From: Candidatus Nitrosopumilus sp.
GTDB lineage: Archaea > Thermoproteota > Nitrososphaeria > Nitrososphaerales > Nitrosopumilaceae
DNA: 9,185 bases
Assembly: GCA_013043295.1 (NCBI GenBank)
Contig: JABDOO010000013.1
Span: 1-9,185, forward strand
Reading direction: 5' to 3'
Part shown: one piece after another, positions 1-5,673 of the stretch
Position numbering within the stretch: the first letter of the stretch is position 1
Layout: every line of letters begins with the position of its first letter
Notes under the pieces: model-generated
The model's database searches: none
What the model was told of the DNA's origin: nothing
The model's input: only the letters and a program-made list of their open reading frames with translations
Program-made: the position numbers and the translations under genes

Positions 1-2
1 TA

Positions 3-83
3 CCAAAAGGATCCTCCAAGACAAAAATACTTAACAAAATTTCTGAAAAGTTAGTGGCAAAAAGATCAAAGCAGTCAAAATAA
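3..83 (+). CDS. C-terminal end of probable SRP19 (signal recognition particle 19 kDa protein), 5' truncated by the window
   Basis: An open frame enters from the left edge and ends at TAA 81-83, giving 26 visible residues that begin PKGSSKTKILNKISEKL and end KRSKQSK. The pattern of a proline-lysine turn, a Lys-Thr-Lys segment, an amphipathic helix and a basic tail resembles the end of archaeal SRP19, which binds SRP RNA and helps assemble the targeting particle. The gene lies just upstream of gar1 on the same strand, fitting an RNA-related cluster. Only the tail is visible, so the family call is tentative. The two other forward frames close earlier, at about 32-34 and 52-54. Confidence 0.55.
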   Translation, partial: PKGSSKTKILNKISEKLVAKRSKQSK

Positions 84-144
84 AACGAATTCTAGCTCTT
101 AGCTAAAGTAAAGTTGACAGAAGTCTATGATAAGAATACAACAT

Positions 145-156
145 TTAGAATTCTAA
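145..156. promoter_or_regulatory. Perfect 12-bp palindrome upstream of gar1, possible TATA element or operator
   Basis: TTAGAATTCTAA is a perfect 12-base palindrome. Its centre lies 27 bases before the gar1 ATG, the same distance at which TATA-like boxes precede other genes here, but a strong Shine-Dalgarno sequence lies between it and the start. It may be a core promoter element, an operator or chance in A+T-rich DNA. The role is not settled by the sequence. Confidence 0.3.
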
Positions 157-161
157 TTGCA

Positions 162-167
162 GGAGGT
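162..167 (+). promoter_or_regulatory. Shine-Dalgarno sequence that fixes the gar1 start
   Basis: GGAGGT (within AGGAGGT 161-167) is a near-perfect match to the anti-Shine-Dalgarno of archaeal 16S rRNA. It lies 10 bases before ATG 178. The in-frame TTG at 157 would put this site inside the gene, so ATG 178 is the better start. Confidence 0.75.
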
Positions 168-177
168 AGGCGAAATA

Positions 178-423
178 ATGCACCTAGCCGGTAGTGGCAG
201 GGTAATCATTCAACTATCAAAAGAACTAGTTGAAGGACAAATACTCTGTGACGAAAAGGGAACTAGAGTTGCAAAAGTAAACGAACTGATAGGTCCAGTA
301 AGTAGACCGTTTGCATCAGCAACGCCATTAACAAACAATATCAAAAAATACATTGGCAAAGGTGTTTTTGCATCTCAAGAATCTCCTGCGAGTAGACCAA
401 AAAAATTTAGGAGAAAAAAATAA
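178..423 (+). CDS. gar1: H/ACA ribonucleoprotein subunit Gar1
   Basis: An 81-residue protein with the Gar1/Naf1 beta-barrel pattern: a Gly-rich start (residues 4-7), the strand-turn LCDEKGTRVAKVNELIGPV at about 23-41, then RPFASATP (43-50). Gar1 binds the pseudouridine synthase Cbf5 and helps load and release substrate RNA in the guide-RNA-directed H/ACA complex that modifies rRNA. The length is normal for archaeal Gar1. The tail is strongly basic (RPKKFRRKK), standing in for the RG-rich ends of eukaryotic Gar1. The start is set by the Shine-Dalgarno sequence at 162-167. The stop codon overlaps the tfb start by one base (TAATG), so the two are probably translated together. A gar1-tfb pairing is also known in other archaea. 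Confidence 0.88.
   Translation: MHLAGSGRVIIQLSKELVEGQILCDEKGTRVAKVNELIGPVSRPFASATPLTNNIKKYIGKGVFASQESPASRPKKFRRKK
409..413 (+). promoter_or_regulatory. Shine-Dalgarno sequence of tfb
   Basis: AGGAG inside the last codons of gar1, nine bases before ATG 423. It supports translation of tfb from a shared gar1-tfb mRNA. Confidence 0.6.
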
Positions 424-1376
424 TGAACATACTAGAAAAACAAAACTGTCCTGAATGTAAATCTACACTAGTAGATGACATGCAGAACGGTGAAATAATC
501 TGCTCTGGTTGCGGCGTTGTCGTCGATGATCAGATAGCAGACTTTGGTCCAGAAACAATTAGCTCAAACTTCGAAGACAAGATGAAGCTTGCAAGAGCAA
601 CAGGACAAACAACCTATTCCCAACATGATTTGGGAATAACAACTGAGATTTCAATCAGTGCTAAAGACTTTAGCGGAAAAACAATCAACCGCGAAGTTGC
701 AGGCCAAATGAATAATCTCAGAAAATGGCAACAAAGAGTAAGAGTTTCCTCACCAAGAGAGAGAAGATTAGCAAATGTTTTAGCAAAAATGGGTGAAACA
801 TGTGATGGTCTAAATCTTTCAAAGAATGTGTTAGAAACTGCATCTATGATATACCGAAACTTGGATGGACATGTTGATGTGAAGGGAAAATCTGTAGTAA
901 GTATTACTGCAGCAACAATTTACATGGCATGCAAACAATGTGACGTAGTAAGATCATTAGAAGAAATTTGTCGCGGAATTTGCCCTGCAAAAGATGTTAA
1001 ATCAAAAACAAAACTTGCAGCTAGATACTACAGAACCATGGTAATGGAAATGGGTCAATTACATGCCCCAGTCGTAACCATGGACAAATACATCTCAAAG
1101 ATAGCAAATATGACTCAGACAGAGGTTAGAGTTGAAAGACTAGCCTTGGAAATTGCTGAAAAAACAAAAGACAGCAGCATTGCTGATGGAAAGGCTCCAA
1201 ATGGAATTGCCGCAGCATATCTGTATGTAGCATCTGTCCTACTTGGACAAAGCGTCCTACAAAGAGACGTGTCAAGTATTGCAGGAGTCACAGAAGTCAC
1301 TATCAGAAATAGATGTAAAGAGATTCTGACATGCTATAAACTCAAAATTACTTTGAGACCATCTCTGGCCAACTAA
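423..1376 (+). CDS. tfb: Transcription initiation factor TFB (archaeal TFIIB)
   Basis: A 317-residue TFB of normal length. It bridges TBP on the TATA box and RNA polymerase and sets the start site. Seen in order: an N-terminal zinc ribbon with C9, C12, C27 and C30; a B-reader/linker segment with the typical HDLGITTEI (68-76); the linker RKWQQRVRVSSPRERR (100-115); a first cyclin repeat (about 116-210); and a second (about 215-310). The second ends in the recognition-helix motif GVTEVTIRNRCKEI (288-301), which contacts the BRE element. The start overlaps the gar1 stop by one base and has its own Shine-Dalgarno. Thaumarchaea often carry several TFB copies, so this may be one of a set; the sequence does not show whether it is the general or a specialised one. 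Confidence 0.95.
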   Translation: MNILEKQNCPECKSTLVDDMQNGEIICSGCGVVVDDQIADFGPETISSNFEDKMKLARATGQTTYSQHDLGITTEISISAKDFSGKTINREVAGQMNNLRKWQQRVRVSSPRERRLANVLAKMGETCDGLNLSKNVLETASMIYRNLDGHVDVKGKSVVSITAATIYMACKQCDVVRSLEEICRGICPAKDVKSKTKLAARYYRTMVMEMGQLHAPVVTMDKYISKIANMTQTEVRVERLALEIAEKTKDSSIADGKAPNGIAAAYLYVASVLLGQSVLQRDVSSIAGVTEVTIRNRCKEILTCYKLKITLRPSLAN

Positions 1377-1381
1377 CTATA

Positions 1382-1406
1382 CCCCCCCCCTCTTTTCATT
1401 TTATTA
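1382..1406 (+). terminator. Pyrimidine-rich transcription terminator after tfb
   Basis: A run of nine C followed by TCTTTTCATTTTATT comes directly after the tfb stop. Archaeal polymerases stop at T-rich tracts on the coding strand without needing a hairpin, and none is visible here. The C run is unusual in this A+T-rich region. Confidence 0.5.
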
Positions 1407-1443
1407 TGTATAATGACGATTAGGATTAGCTAAATTTCGTCGG

Positions 1444-1452
1444 TATTATATA
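1444..1452 (+). promoter_or_regulatory. TATA box of sufC, leaderless start
   Basis: TATTATATA is centred 27 bases before the sufC ATG, the usual archaeal distance from TATA centre to transcription start. No Shine-Dalgarno precedes the ATG. The mRNA is therefore predicted to begin at or next to the start codon. Confidence 0.6.
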
Positions 1453-1474
1453 GAGATTCGAAACAAATCGCAAT

Positions 1475-2245
1475 ATGGCAGTTTTAGAAATCAAAGACCT
1501 TCATGTATCAAGAGAAGGTAAAGAGATTCTCAAAGGCGTGAATTTGAAAACTGGTCCAGGAGAGGTACATGCCATCATGGGACCAAATGGTTCAGGAAAA
1601 AGTACATTAGCTTACACACTACTTGCACATCCAAAATACGAAGTAACCAAGGGAGATATTTTGTTAGACGGGGAGAGCATTTTAGATTTAACAGCAGATG
1701 AAAGAGCAAAAAAAGGATTGTTTCTAGGATTTCAATATCCAACTGAAGTATCAGGAGTTGGTTTTTCACATTTCTTAAGAACAGCATACAATTCTCTAAG
1801 CAAAGCACTTGAAGGCGATGATAGAGAAGTATTCATCACAGTAAGAGAATTTCAAAAATATCTCAAAGAAAATTTAGAAAAAGTAGGATTGAAAGAAGAA
1901 TTCCTTTCCAGATATCTTAATGAAGGATTTTCAGGAGGAGAGAAAAAACGTGCAGAAGTTTTACAGATGGCAGTTTTAAAACCAAAGATATCAATTTTAG
2001 ATGAACCAGATTCAGGATTAGACATTGATGCAGTTCAAGCAGTAGCTCAGGCAATCAGTAAAGTTTCAGGTAAAGATGCAACAGTGATTATAATTACTCA
2101 CTATGCTAGAATTCTAAAATTCTTAGACAAATTAGATTTTGTTCATGTATTTGCCAGAGGTCAAGTGTTGAAGACAGGTGATGCCTCATTGGCAGACAAA
2201 CTTGAAGCTGAAGGTTATGAATGGGCTTTAGAACAATCAGCCTAA
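1475..2245 (+). CDS. sufC: Fe-S cluster assembly ATPase SufC
   Basis: A 256-residue cytosolic ABC ATPase of normal SufC length. Seen: Walker A GPNGSGKST (36-44), Q-loop FQYP with Q87, SufC-type signature FSGGEKKR (152-159), Walker B ISILDEPDSGLD (172-183, catalytic E177) and the H-loop H209. The EPDSGLDIDA form and the YPTEVSGVGF segment (88-97) separate SufC from transporter ATPases. SufC drives cluster building on the SufB-SufD scaffold. No membrane segment or permease gene is present. Unusually, sufB and sufD are not adjacent: tfb lies upstream and a DUF167 gene downstream, so the partners must be elsewhere. Transcription probably starts at the ATG itself. Confidence 0.93.
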   Translation: MAVLEIKDLHVSREGKEILKGVNLKTGPGEVHAIMGPNGSGKSTLAYTLLAHPKYEVTKGDILLDGESILDLTADERAKKGLFLGFQYPTEVSGVGFSHFLRTAYNSLSKALEGDDREVFITVREFQKYLKENLEKVGLKEEFLSRYLNEGFSGGEKKRAEVLQMAVLKPKISILDEPDSGLDIDAVQAVAQAISKVSGKDATVIIITHYARILKFLDKLDFVHVFARGQVLKTGDASLADKLEAEGYEWALEQSA

Positions 2246-2275
2246 CTGATTTTAAAGATACCATATTCCAAAAAA

Positions 2276-2488
2276 ATGATTTACAGAGTACATGTAGAAT
2301 TTTCTAAAGAATTTTTAGAAATTAAAGATGAGCAAATCAATATTGGAGTTAAGACAAAGCCCATCAAAGGCCAAGCAAATAAAGAAATTATTAAAAAAAT
2401 TGCAAAACATTTGAAAATATCGCCATCATTTATTCAAATAAAATCAGGTCATAAATCATCTGAGAAGATTATTGAAATTTCACAATAG
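2276..2488 (+). CDS. DUF167/YggU-family small protein (UPF0235)
   Basis: A 70-residue protein with the DUF167 pattern: a first strand pair, then KPIKGQANKEIIKKIAKHL (28-46), equivalent to the family's P-x-x-G-x-A-N-x-x-hydrophobic helix, and IQIKSGHKSSEKIIEI (53-68), equivalent to the V-x-I-x-S-G-x-x-S-x-x-K segment. The function of the family is unknown. It is somewhat shorter than many bacterial members (around 95 residues). It starts 30 bases after the sufC stop. A weak TATA-like TTTAAAGA (2251-2258) lies about 22 bases before its ATG, slightly too near for a confident own promoter, so read-through from sufC is the simpler view. Confidence 0.82.
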   Translation: MIYRVHVEFSKEFLEIKDEQINIGVKTKPIKGQANKEIIKKIAKHLKISPSFIQIKSGHKSSEKIIEISQ

Positions 2489-2492
2489 ATAA

Positions 2493-2503
2493 TTTAGTTT
2501 TTT
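2493..2503 (+). terminator. T-rich terminator candidate after the DUF167 gene
   Basis: TTTAGTTTTTT follows the stop codon by a few bases and ends in six T. It abuts the promoter of the next gene, so the end of one transcript and the start of the next are packed into about 45 bases. Confidence 0.35.
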
Positions 2504-2504
2504 G

Positions 2505-2512
2505 TTTAAATA
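2505..2512 (+). promoter_or_regulatory. TATA box of the HemQ-like gene
   Basis: TTTAAATA is centred about 26 bases before ATG 2535, predicting a leaderless or nearly leaderless mRNA. A GAGGT at 2526-2530 looks like a Shine-Dalgarno but would be outside such a transcript and is only four bases from the ATG. Confidence 0.6.
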
Positions 2513-2534
2513 GGGTTTCAAAATTGAGGTTGAT

Positions 2535-3209
2535 ATGTCAGAAGAAAATGATCAATTTTATTTTAATTTCTCATTTTTCAAAGTTGATCCAAAATGGAGA
2601 TGGATGGCAGATTTGGCAAAAGAAGAATCTGCAAAAGAAGTTGAGAATGTAATTAACAACTCAGGAATTATGTTTAGATCATATTCAAACTTGGGACTAA
2701 GAGATGATGCAGACTTTTTGTTTTGGTTTGCAGCAAAGACAGTAGAAGAGATTCAAACAGTAATTGAAAAAATTTACAAAACAGTATTTGGAAAATATAT
2801 CATTCCATCAATGACATACTTGTCATGTACAAGACCATCAATGTATGTACAAGAACAAAAAACTCATGGTTTTATCACAGGCAATAACCCAAAAAAGCAC
2901 GTTATAGTTTATCCATTTACAAAAACAAGGGAATGGTACCTCCTACCAAAAGAAAAACGCCAGGAAATAATGGATGAGCATATTGAGGTGAGCAAGAAAT
3001 ACCCCCAAATTGTGCTCAACACAACATACTCCTTTGGAATACACGATGAAGACTTTATGCTAGCATTTGAGGTTGACAATATTAGAGATTTTCAAGATTT
3101 GATAATGGATTTACGAGAGACTCAGGTATCAACATATGTTAAAAACGACATTCCAATGATTGTATGTGTCAAAAAAGATATTGTACCGTTGATATCGAGT
3201 TTAGGATAG
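2535..3209 (+). CDS. Chlorite-dismutase-family heme protein, probably HemQ/ChdC-like coproheme decarboxylase
   Basis: A 224-residue soluble protein of the Cld/HemQ (dimeric alpha-beta barrel) family. The C-terminal half holds the family core: Y126-P-F-T-K130, W134-Y-L-L-P, the likely heme-ligand H149 in IMDEHIEVSKKY, then TTYSFGIHDEDF (163-174), FQDLIMDLRETQVSTY (186-201). In bacterial HemQ/ChdC the equivalents of Y126 and K130 serve radical-based decarboxylation of Fe-coproporphyrin III to heme b. The distal arginine of true chlorite dismutases should fall between H149 and G168, but there is no Arg in that stretch. Coproheme decarboxylase is therefore more likely than chlorite breakdown. A peroxidase-like role cannot be excluded. 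It is first in a likely three-gene operon and lies about 1.3 kb from the siroheme decarboxylase gene. The family call is firm; the reaction is inferred. Confidence 0.85.
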   Translation: MSEENDQFYFNFSFFKVDPKWRWMADLAKEESAKEVENVINNSGIMFRSYSNLGLRDDADFLFWFAAKTVEEIQTVIEKIYKTVFGKYIIPSMTYLSCTRPSMYVQEQKTHGFITGNNPKKHVIVYPFTKTREWYLLPKEKRQEIMDEHIEVSKKYPQIVLNTTYSFGIHDEDFMLAFEVDNIRDFQDLIMDLRETQVSTYVKNDIPMIVCVKKDIVPLISSLG

Positions 3210-3215
3210 ATTAAG

Positions 3216-4214
3216 ATGAATTACAACAAACTAGGTAAAACAGACATCAAAGTATCAGAATTAGGATTTGGTGCATGGTCTATTGCACTAGACTGGTGGG
3301 GCAAGAAAATTGAAGAAGATGAAGCAAAAAGAATGTTAAAGAAAGCATACGATTTAGGAATTAACTTTTTTGAAACAGGCGACATGTATGGTAAGGGAAA
3401 AAGTGAGAAACTCATAGGAGAAGTTTTCAAAGACATGAGAGACGAAGTAGTAATATCAACAAAGTACGGTTATGATTTCTCCGAAGTAGAACAAATAGGA
3501 CATAGTGAGTTACCTCAGAAATTTGATGAAGACTTTACAAGAAAAGCACTAAGGGCAAGTTTGGAACGACTACAAACAGATCATCTAGACATGTATGGAT
3601 TGCACAATCCAAAATTAAATCACATTCGGGATGATTCAATTTTTAATGTTTTAGATAGTTTTGTTGCAGATAAATCAATTAAAACATATCAAGTGGCTTT
3701 AGGTCCTGCAATAGGATGGACACAGGAAGGCATGGAAGCAATGGAGAGACCAAATGTTAGTGCTGTTCAAACAGTATACAATATTTTAGAGCAGACTCCA
3801 GGAAATGAATTAATGCAAAAAGCTGAAGAGAAAAATGTAGGAATTTTGGTTAGGGTACCTGAAGCTTCAGGAATACTAACAGGAAAAGTTAATGCTGAAA
3901 CAAAAATTGATGAAAAAGATCATAGGTCTGTAAGAAAAGGAGAATGGATTAAAGCATCATTAGAAAAAGTTGAATTACTAAAACCAATTGCAGAAAGAAA
4001 TGGATTAACAATTACAGAGTTATCTATGAAATTTATCATGTCAAAGAAAGGGTTTGCATCAGTATTTCCAACTGTAGTAAGTGAAGAAGAGATTGTAAAC
4101 TATGTAGAAATGACAAAGGGAGAATACATTTCAGCATCAGATATGAAAGAGATTGAAGATTTGTACAACACATGGCCTGCTTATGAATTAAAAGCAACAC
4201 CTCAAGCAAACTAA
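3216..4214 (+). CDS. Aldo/keto reductase family oxidoreductase
   Basis: A 332-residue (beta/alpha)8-barrel NAD(P)H oxidoreductase of normal length. Seen: the N-terminal LGKTDIKVSELGFGAWSI (6-23); the active-site strand FETGDMYGKGKSE (52-64) with catalytic Y58; STKYG with K83; LDMYGLHNP with H130; and a C-terminal cofactor segment FPTVVSEEEIVNYV (284-297). The usual tetrad is Asp-Tyr-Lys-His; here the Asp position (FDT in most relatives) is Glu53, a conservative but notable change. The substrate cannot be named. It begins six bases after the HemQ-like gene and ends seven bases before the zinc-finger gene, so the three are probably co-transcribed. No clear Shine-Dalgarno was found. Confidence 0.92.
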   Translation: MNYNKLGKTDIKVSELGFGAWSIALDWWGKKIEEDEAKRMLKKAYDLGINFFETGDMYGKGKSEKLIGEVFKDMRDEVVISTKYGYDFSEVEQIGHSELPQKFDEDFTRKALRASLERLQTDHLDMYGLHNPKLNHIRDDSIFNVLDSFVADKSIKTYQVALGPAIGWTQEGMEAMERPNVSAVQTVYNILEQTPGNELMQKAEEKNVGILVRVPEASGILTGKVNAETKIDEKDHRSVRKGEWIKASLEKVELLKPIAERNGLTITELSMKFIMSKKGFASVFPTVVSEEEIVNYVEMTKGEYISASDMKEIEDLYNTWPAYELKATPQAN

Positions 4215-4221
4215 TCAATAG

Positions 4222-4557
4222 ATGGATTCCATAGATTCAGAAAAAACCATAGAAATTATTGAACGAATGAAGCTTGCTAAAATTGGAAAATATAAAAAAT
4301 GGGAATCAATAATTAAAAAAATTAAAAACGAACAGTCTCTAAATCCTGAAGAATTAGAATATTACTCTAATCTAACCAGAATTTATAAAAATTCAAGCAT
4401 CACATCTAGAAGTAAGGTATATCACACAAAATTATCAGAATTAGATGAAAAACCACCCTGTAAAGAGTGTGGAGAGGAATCCCTATACTATTGCAACATG
4501 AATGATCAATACTTTTGTATTATTCATGTAGTAGGGCACGATGAAAATGAGTTTTAA
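4222..4557 (+). CDS. Small protein with a C-terminal B-box-like zinc finger, function unknown
   Basis: A 111-residue protein. The first 70 residues are highly charged and probably helical, with no recognised domain. The C-terminus has C80-x2-C83-x7-C91-x7-C99-x2-H102-x3-H106, including ECGEESLYYC and FCIIH. The spacing and the Leu-Tyr-x-C form recall eukaryotic B-box fingers (C-x2-H, LYC, C-x7-C, C-x2-C, His), although one metal ligand of the full eight is not obvious. A protein-binding role is more likely than DNA binding, by analogy only. It is the last gene of the HemQ-like/aldo-keto-reductase operon. Its stop is interlocked with that of the opposing ahbAB gene in a shared TTAA. There is no signal peptide or membrane segment. 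Confidence 0.72.
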   Translation: MDSIDSEKTIEIIERMKLAKIGKYKKWESIIKKIKNEQSLNPEELEYYSNLTRIYKNSSITSRSKVYHTKLSELDEKPPCKECGEESLYYCNMNDQYFCIIHVVGHDENEF

Positions 4558-5570
4558 GATACTGGAATTGTTTCTTCTAAACTAAATGAATTCTCTACAA
4601 AATATTCAACTCGAGTTTTCTTAAATTCTCTAGAACTGAATAAAATTTTGTATTCATCTACATTTATTTGATCTTGGATAGTCTTTGCCATTTCATTTGC
4701 CTCATCATGAGTTTTACAATGAATCATAGAAAATACGTTGTAAGGCCAATCAGCATATGTTGGTCTCTCATAGCAATGACTTACTTGAGGAAATGAGCCC
4801 AATGTTTCTCCAACTTTAGCAATTCTGTCTTCAGGTACTTTCCATACAATCATACCGTTTGCAGTAAATCCTACTTGTCTATGTCTTAAGATAGCTGCAA
4901 ATCTTCTCATCACACCAATTTCTTCATAGTGTTTCATTTTTGAAAATAATTCATTTTCAGTAATTCCAAGATTTTTTGCAGCTTTTACAAAGGGTTCGTC
5001 AATAATTTCCATGTCTTTTTGTAATTCACGGATAAAGTCTTTGTCTTCCTCAGTAGGTACAAATTTTATATTTTTAATTTCTTTTTTCTCTTCAGATGGT
5101 GCAACCTCGTGCTTCTTATCATCAACCATGTCAAGCTTGACACCAATTTTGAATAACTGTAAAGTTGGAAGCATTCGAACTTTTTTAATTCCTTTTAGAA
5201 CATTGAATTTTTCCAATTCTTCTTTTAAATCAGAGCCGGGAGGAACAGCCAAAGTAAACCACAGATTGAATTGATGATCTCGCTCATAATTATGACTAAC
5301 ACCAGGGTGGCGATTAATTTGACTTGCAACATATTCTAACTTATCATCTTCAATTTCCATAGCAACAAGTGAACTTGTGTATCCAAGTTTCCTTGTATCA
5401 AAAATTGCACTAAGCTGTCTTAAAACACCAATCTCTTTTAGTTGATTCAGACGCTTTTTGATTTCTTCAGGGGTAGTATCAAATTTTTTAGCAATAGCAT
5501 CAAAAGGTCGTGTTACGAGTGGAAAAGTCCATTGAATCTCATTTAGTAGTTCTTTGTCAGAGTCATCCAT
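4554..5570 (-). CDS. ahbAB: Fused siroheme decarboxylase AhbA-AhbB (Lrp/AsnC fold, two tandem units)
   Basis: Two Lrp/AsnC-like units in one 338-residue chain (numbering from ATG 5570). Unit 1 (about 1-150) has a winged-helix region (RPFDAIAKKFDTTPEEI) and the AhbA-type VSHNYERDHQFNLWFTL (91-107). A charged linker (about 149-171, rich in Lys/Glu) joins unit 2, with a second helix-turn-helix region and the AhbB-type SHCYERP...DWPYNVFSMIH (264-284), ending in EFKKTRVEYF. In bacteria AhbA and AhbB are separate partners that remove two acetate carboxylates from siroheme to give didecarboxysiroheme on the way to heme. The gene diverges from sirC-hemA-hemB, fitting the pathway. An in-frame TTG at 5603 would add 11 residues; ATG 5570 is preferred because MDDSDKELL is a typical start for the fold and a TATA-like box lies about 36 bases upstream. 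Annotation as an AsnC regulator would be misleading. Confidence 0.88.
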   Translation of the reverse strand: MDDSDKELLNEIQWTFPLVTRPFDAIAKKFDTTPEEIKKRLNQLKEIGVLRQLSAIFDTRKLGYTSSLVAMEIEDDKLEYVASQINRHPGVSHNYERDHQFNLWFTLAVPPGSDLKEELEKFNVLKGIKKVRMLPTLQLFKIGVKLDMVDDKKHEVAPSEEKKEIKNIKFVPTEEDKDFIRELQKDMEIIDEPFVKAAKNLGITENELFSKMKHYEEIGVMRRFAAILRHRQVGFTANGMIVWKVPEDRIAKVGETLGSFPQVSHCYERPTYADWPYNVFSMIHCKTHDEANEMAKTIQDQINVDEYKILFSSREFKKTRVEYFVENSFSLEETIPVS

Positions 5571-5601
5571 AGATGTCAATGAATCAATTACTCGGTCATT
5601 C

Positions 5602-5610
5602 AATTAAAAA
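5602..5610 (-). promoter_or_regulatory. Candidate TATA box for ahbAB
   Basis: On the minus strand TTTTTAATT is centred about 36 bases before ATG 5570, predicting transcription start near 5580 and a leader of about ten bases. An alternative, TATTAAAAATTAG (5643 down to 5631), would suit the TTG start at 5603 and abuts the sirC promoter. Confidence 0.4.
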
Positions 5611-5643
5611 TGTAGCTGGCTTTGTGGGCTCTAATTTTTAATA

Positions 5644-5651
5644 CATAAATA
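5644..5651 (+). promoter_or_regulatory. TATA box of the sirC-hemA operon, leaderless start
   Basis: CATAAATA is centred about 26 bases before the sirC ATG, and no Shine-Dalgarno precedes that ATG. It lies in the 103-base region shared with the divergent ahbAB gene, where a common regulator could act on both. Confidence 0.55.
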
Positions 5652-5673
5652 GAAACCCAAGTGCCTTTGATCG

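Noticed and set aside
93..105. Short inverted repeat TAGCT-CTT-AGCTA between the SRP19 tail and gar1
   Set aside because: Only five base pairs with a three-base loop and A+T-rich flanks; too weak to call a hairpin, terminator or operator.
157..177. Upstream TTG start for gar1
   Set aside because: It would place the strong Shine-Dalgarno inside the gene; ATG 178 has ideal spacing and gives a normal Gar1 start.
5011..5274. Plus-strand open frame within ahbAB
   Set aside because: Antisense of a clear AhbA-AhbB coding region, Ser/Phe-rich, with no recognisable motif.
4554..5570. Reading the double AsnC-like gene as a transcriptional regulator
   Set aside because: The AhbA/AhbB-specific SHNYERDH and SHCYERP...DWPYN motifs and the neighbouring sirC/hemA/hemB genes fit siroheme decarboxylase better.
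5571..5603. TTG start extending ahbAB by 11 residues
   Set aside because: Not excluded, but the added residues do not look like part of the fold and ATG 5570 has a plausible promoter spacing.
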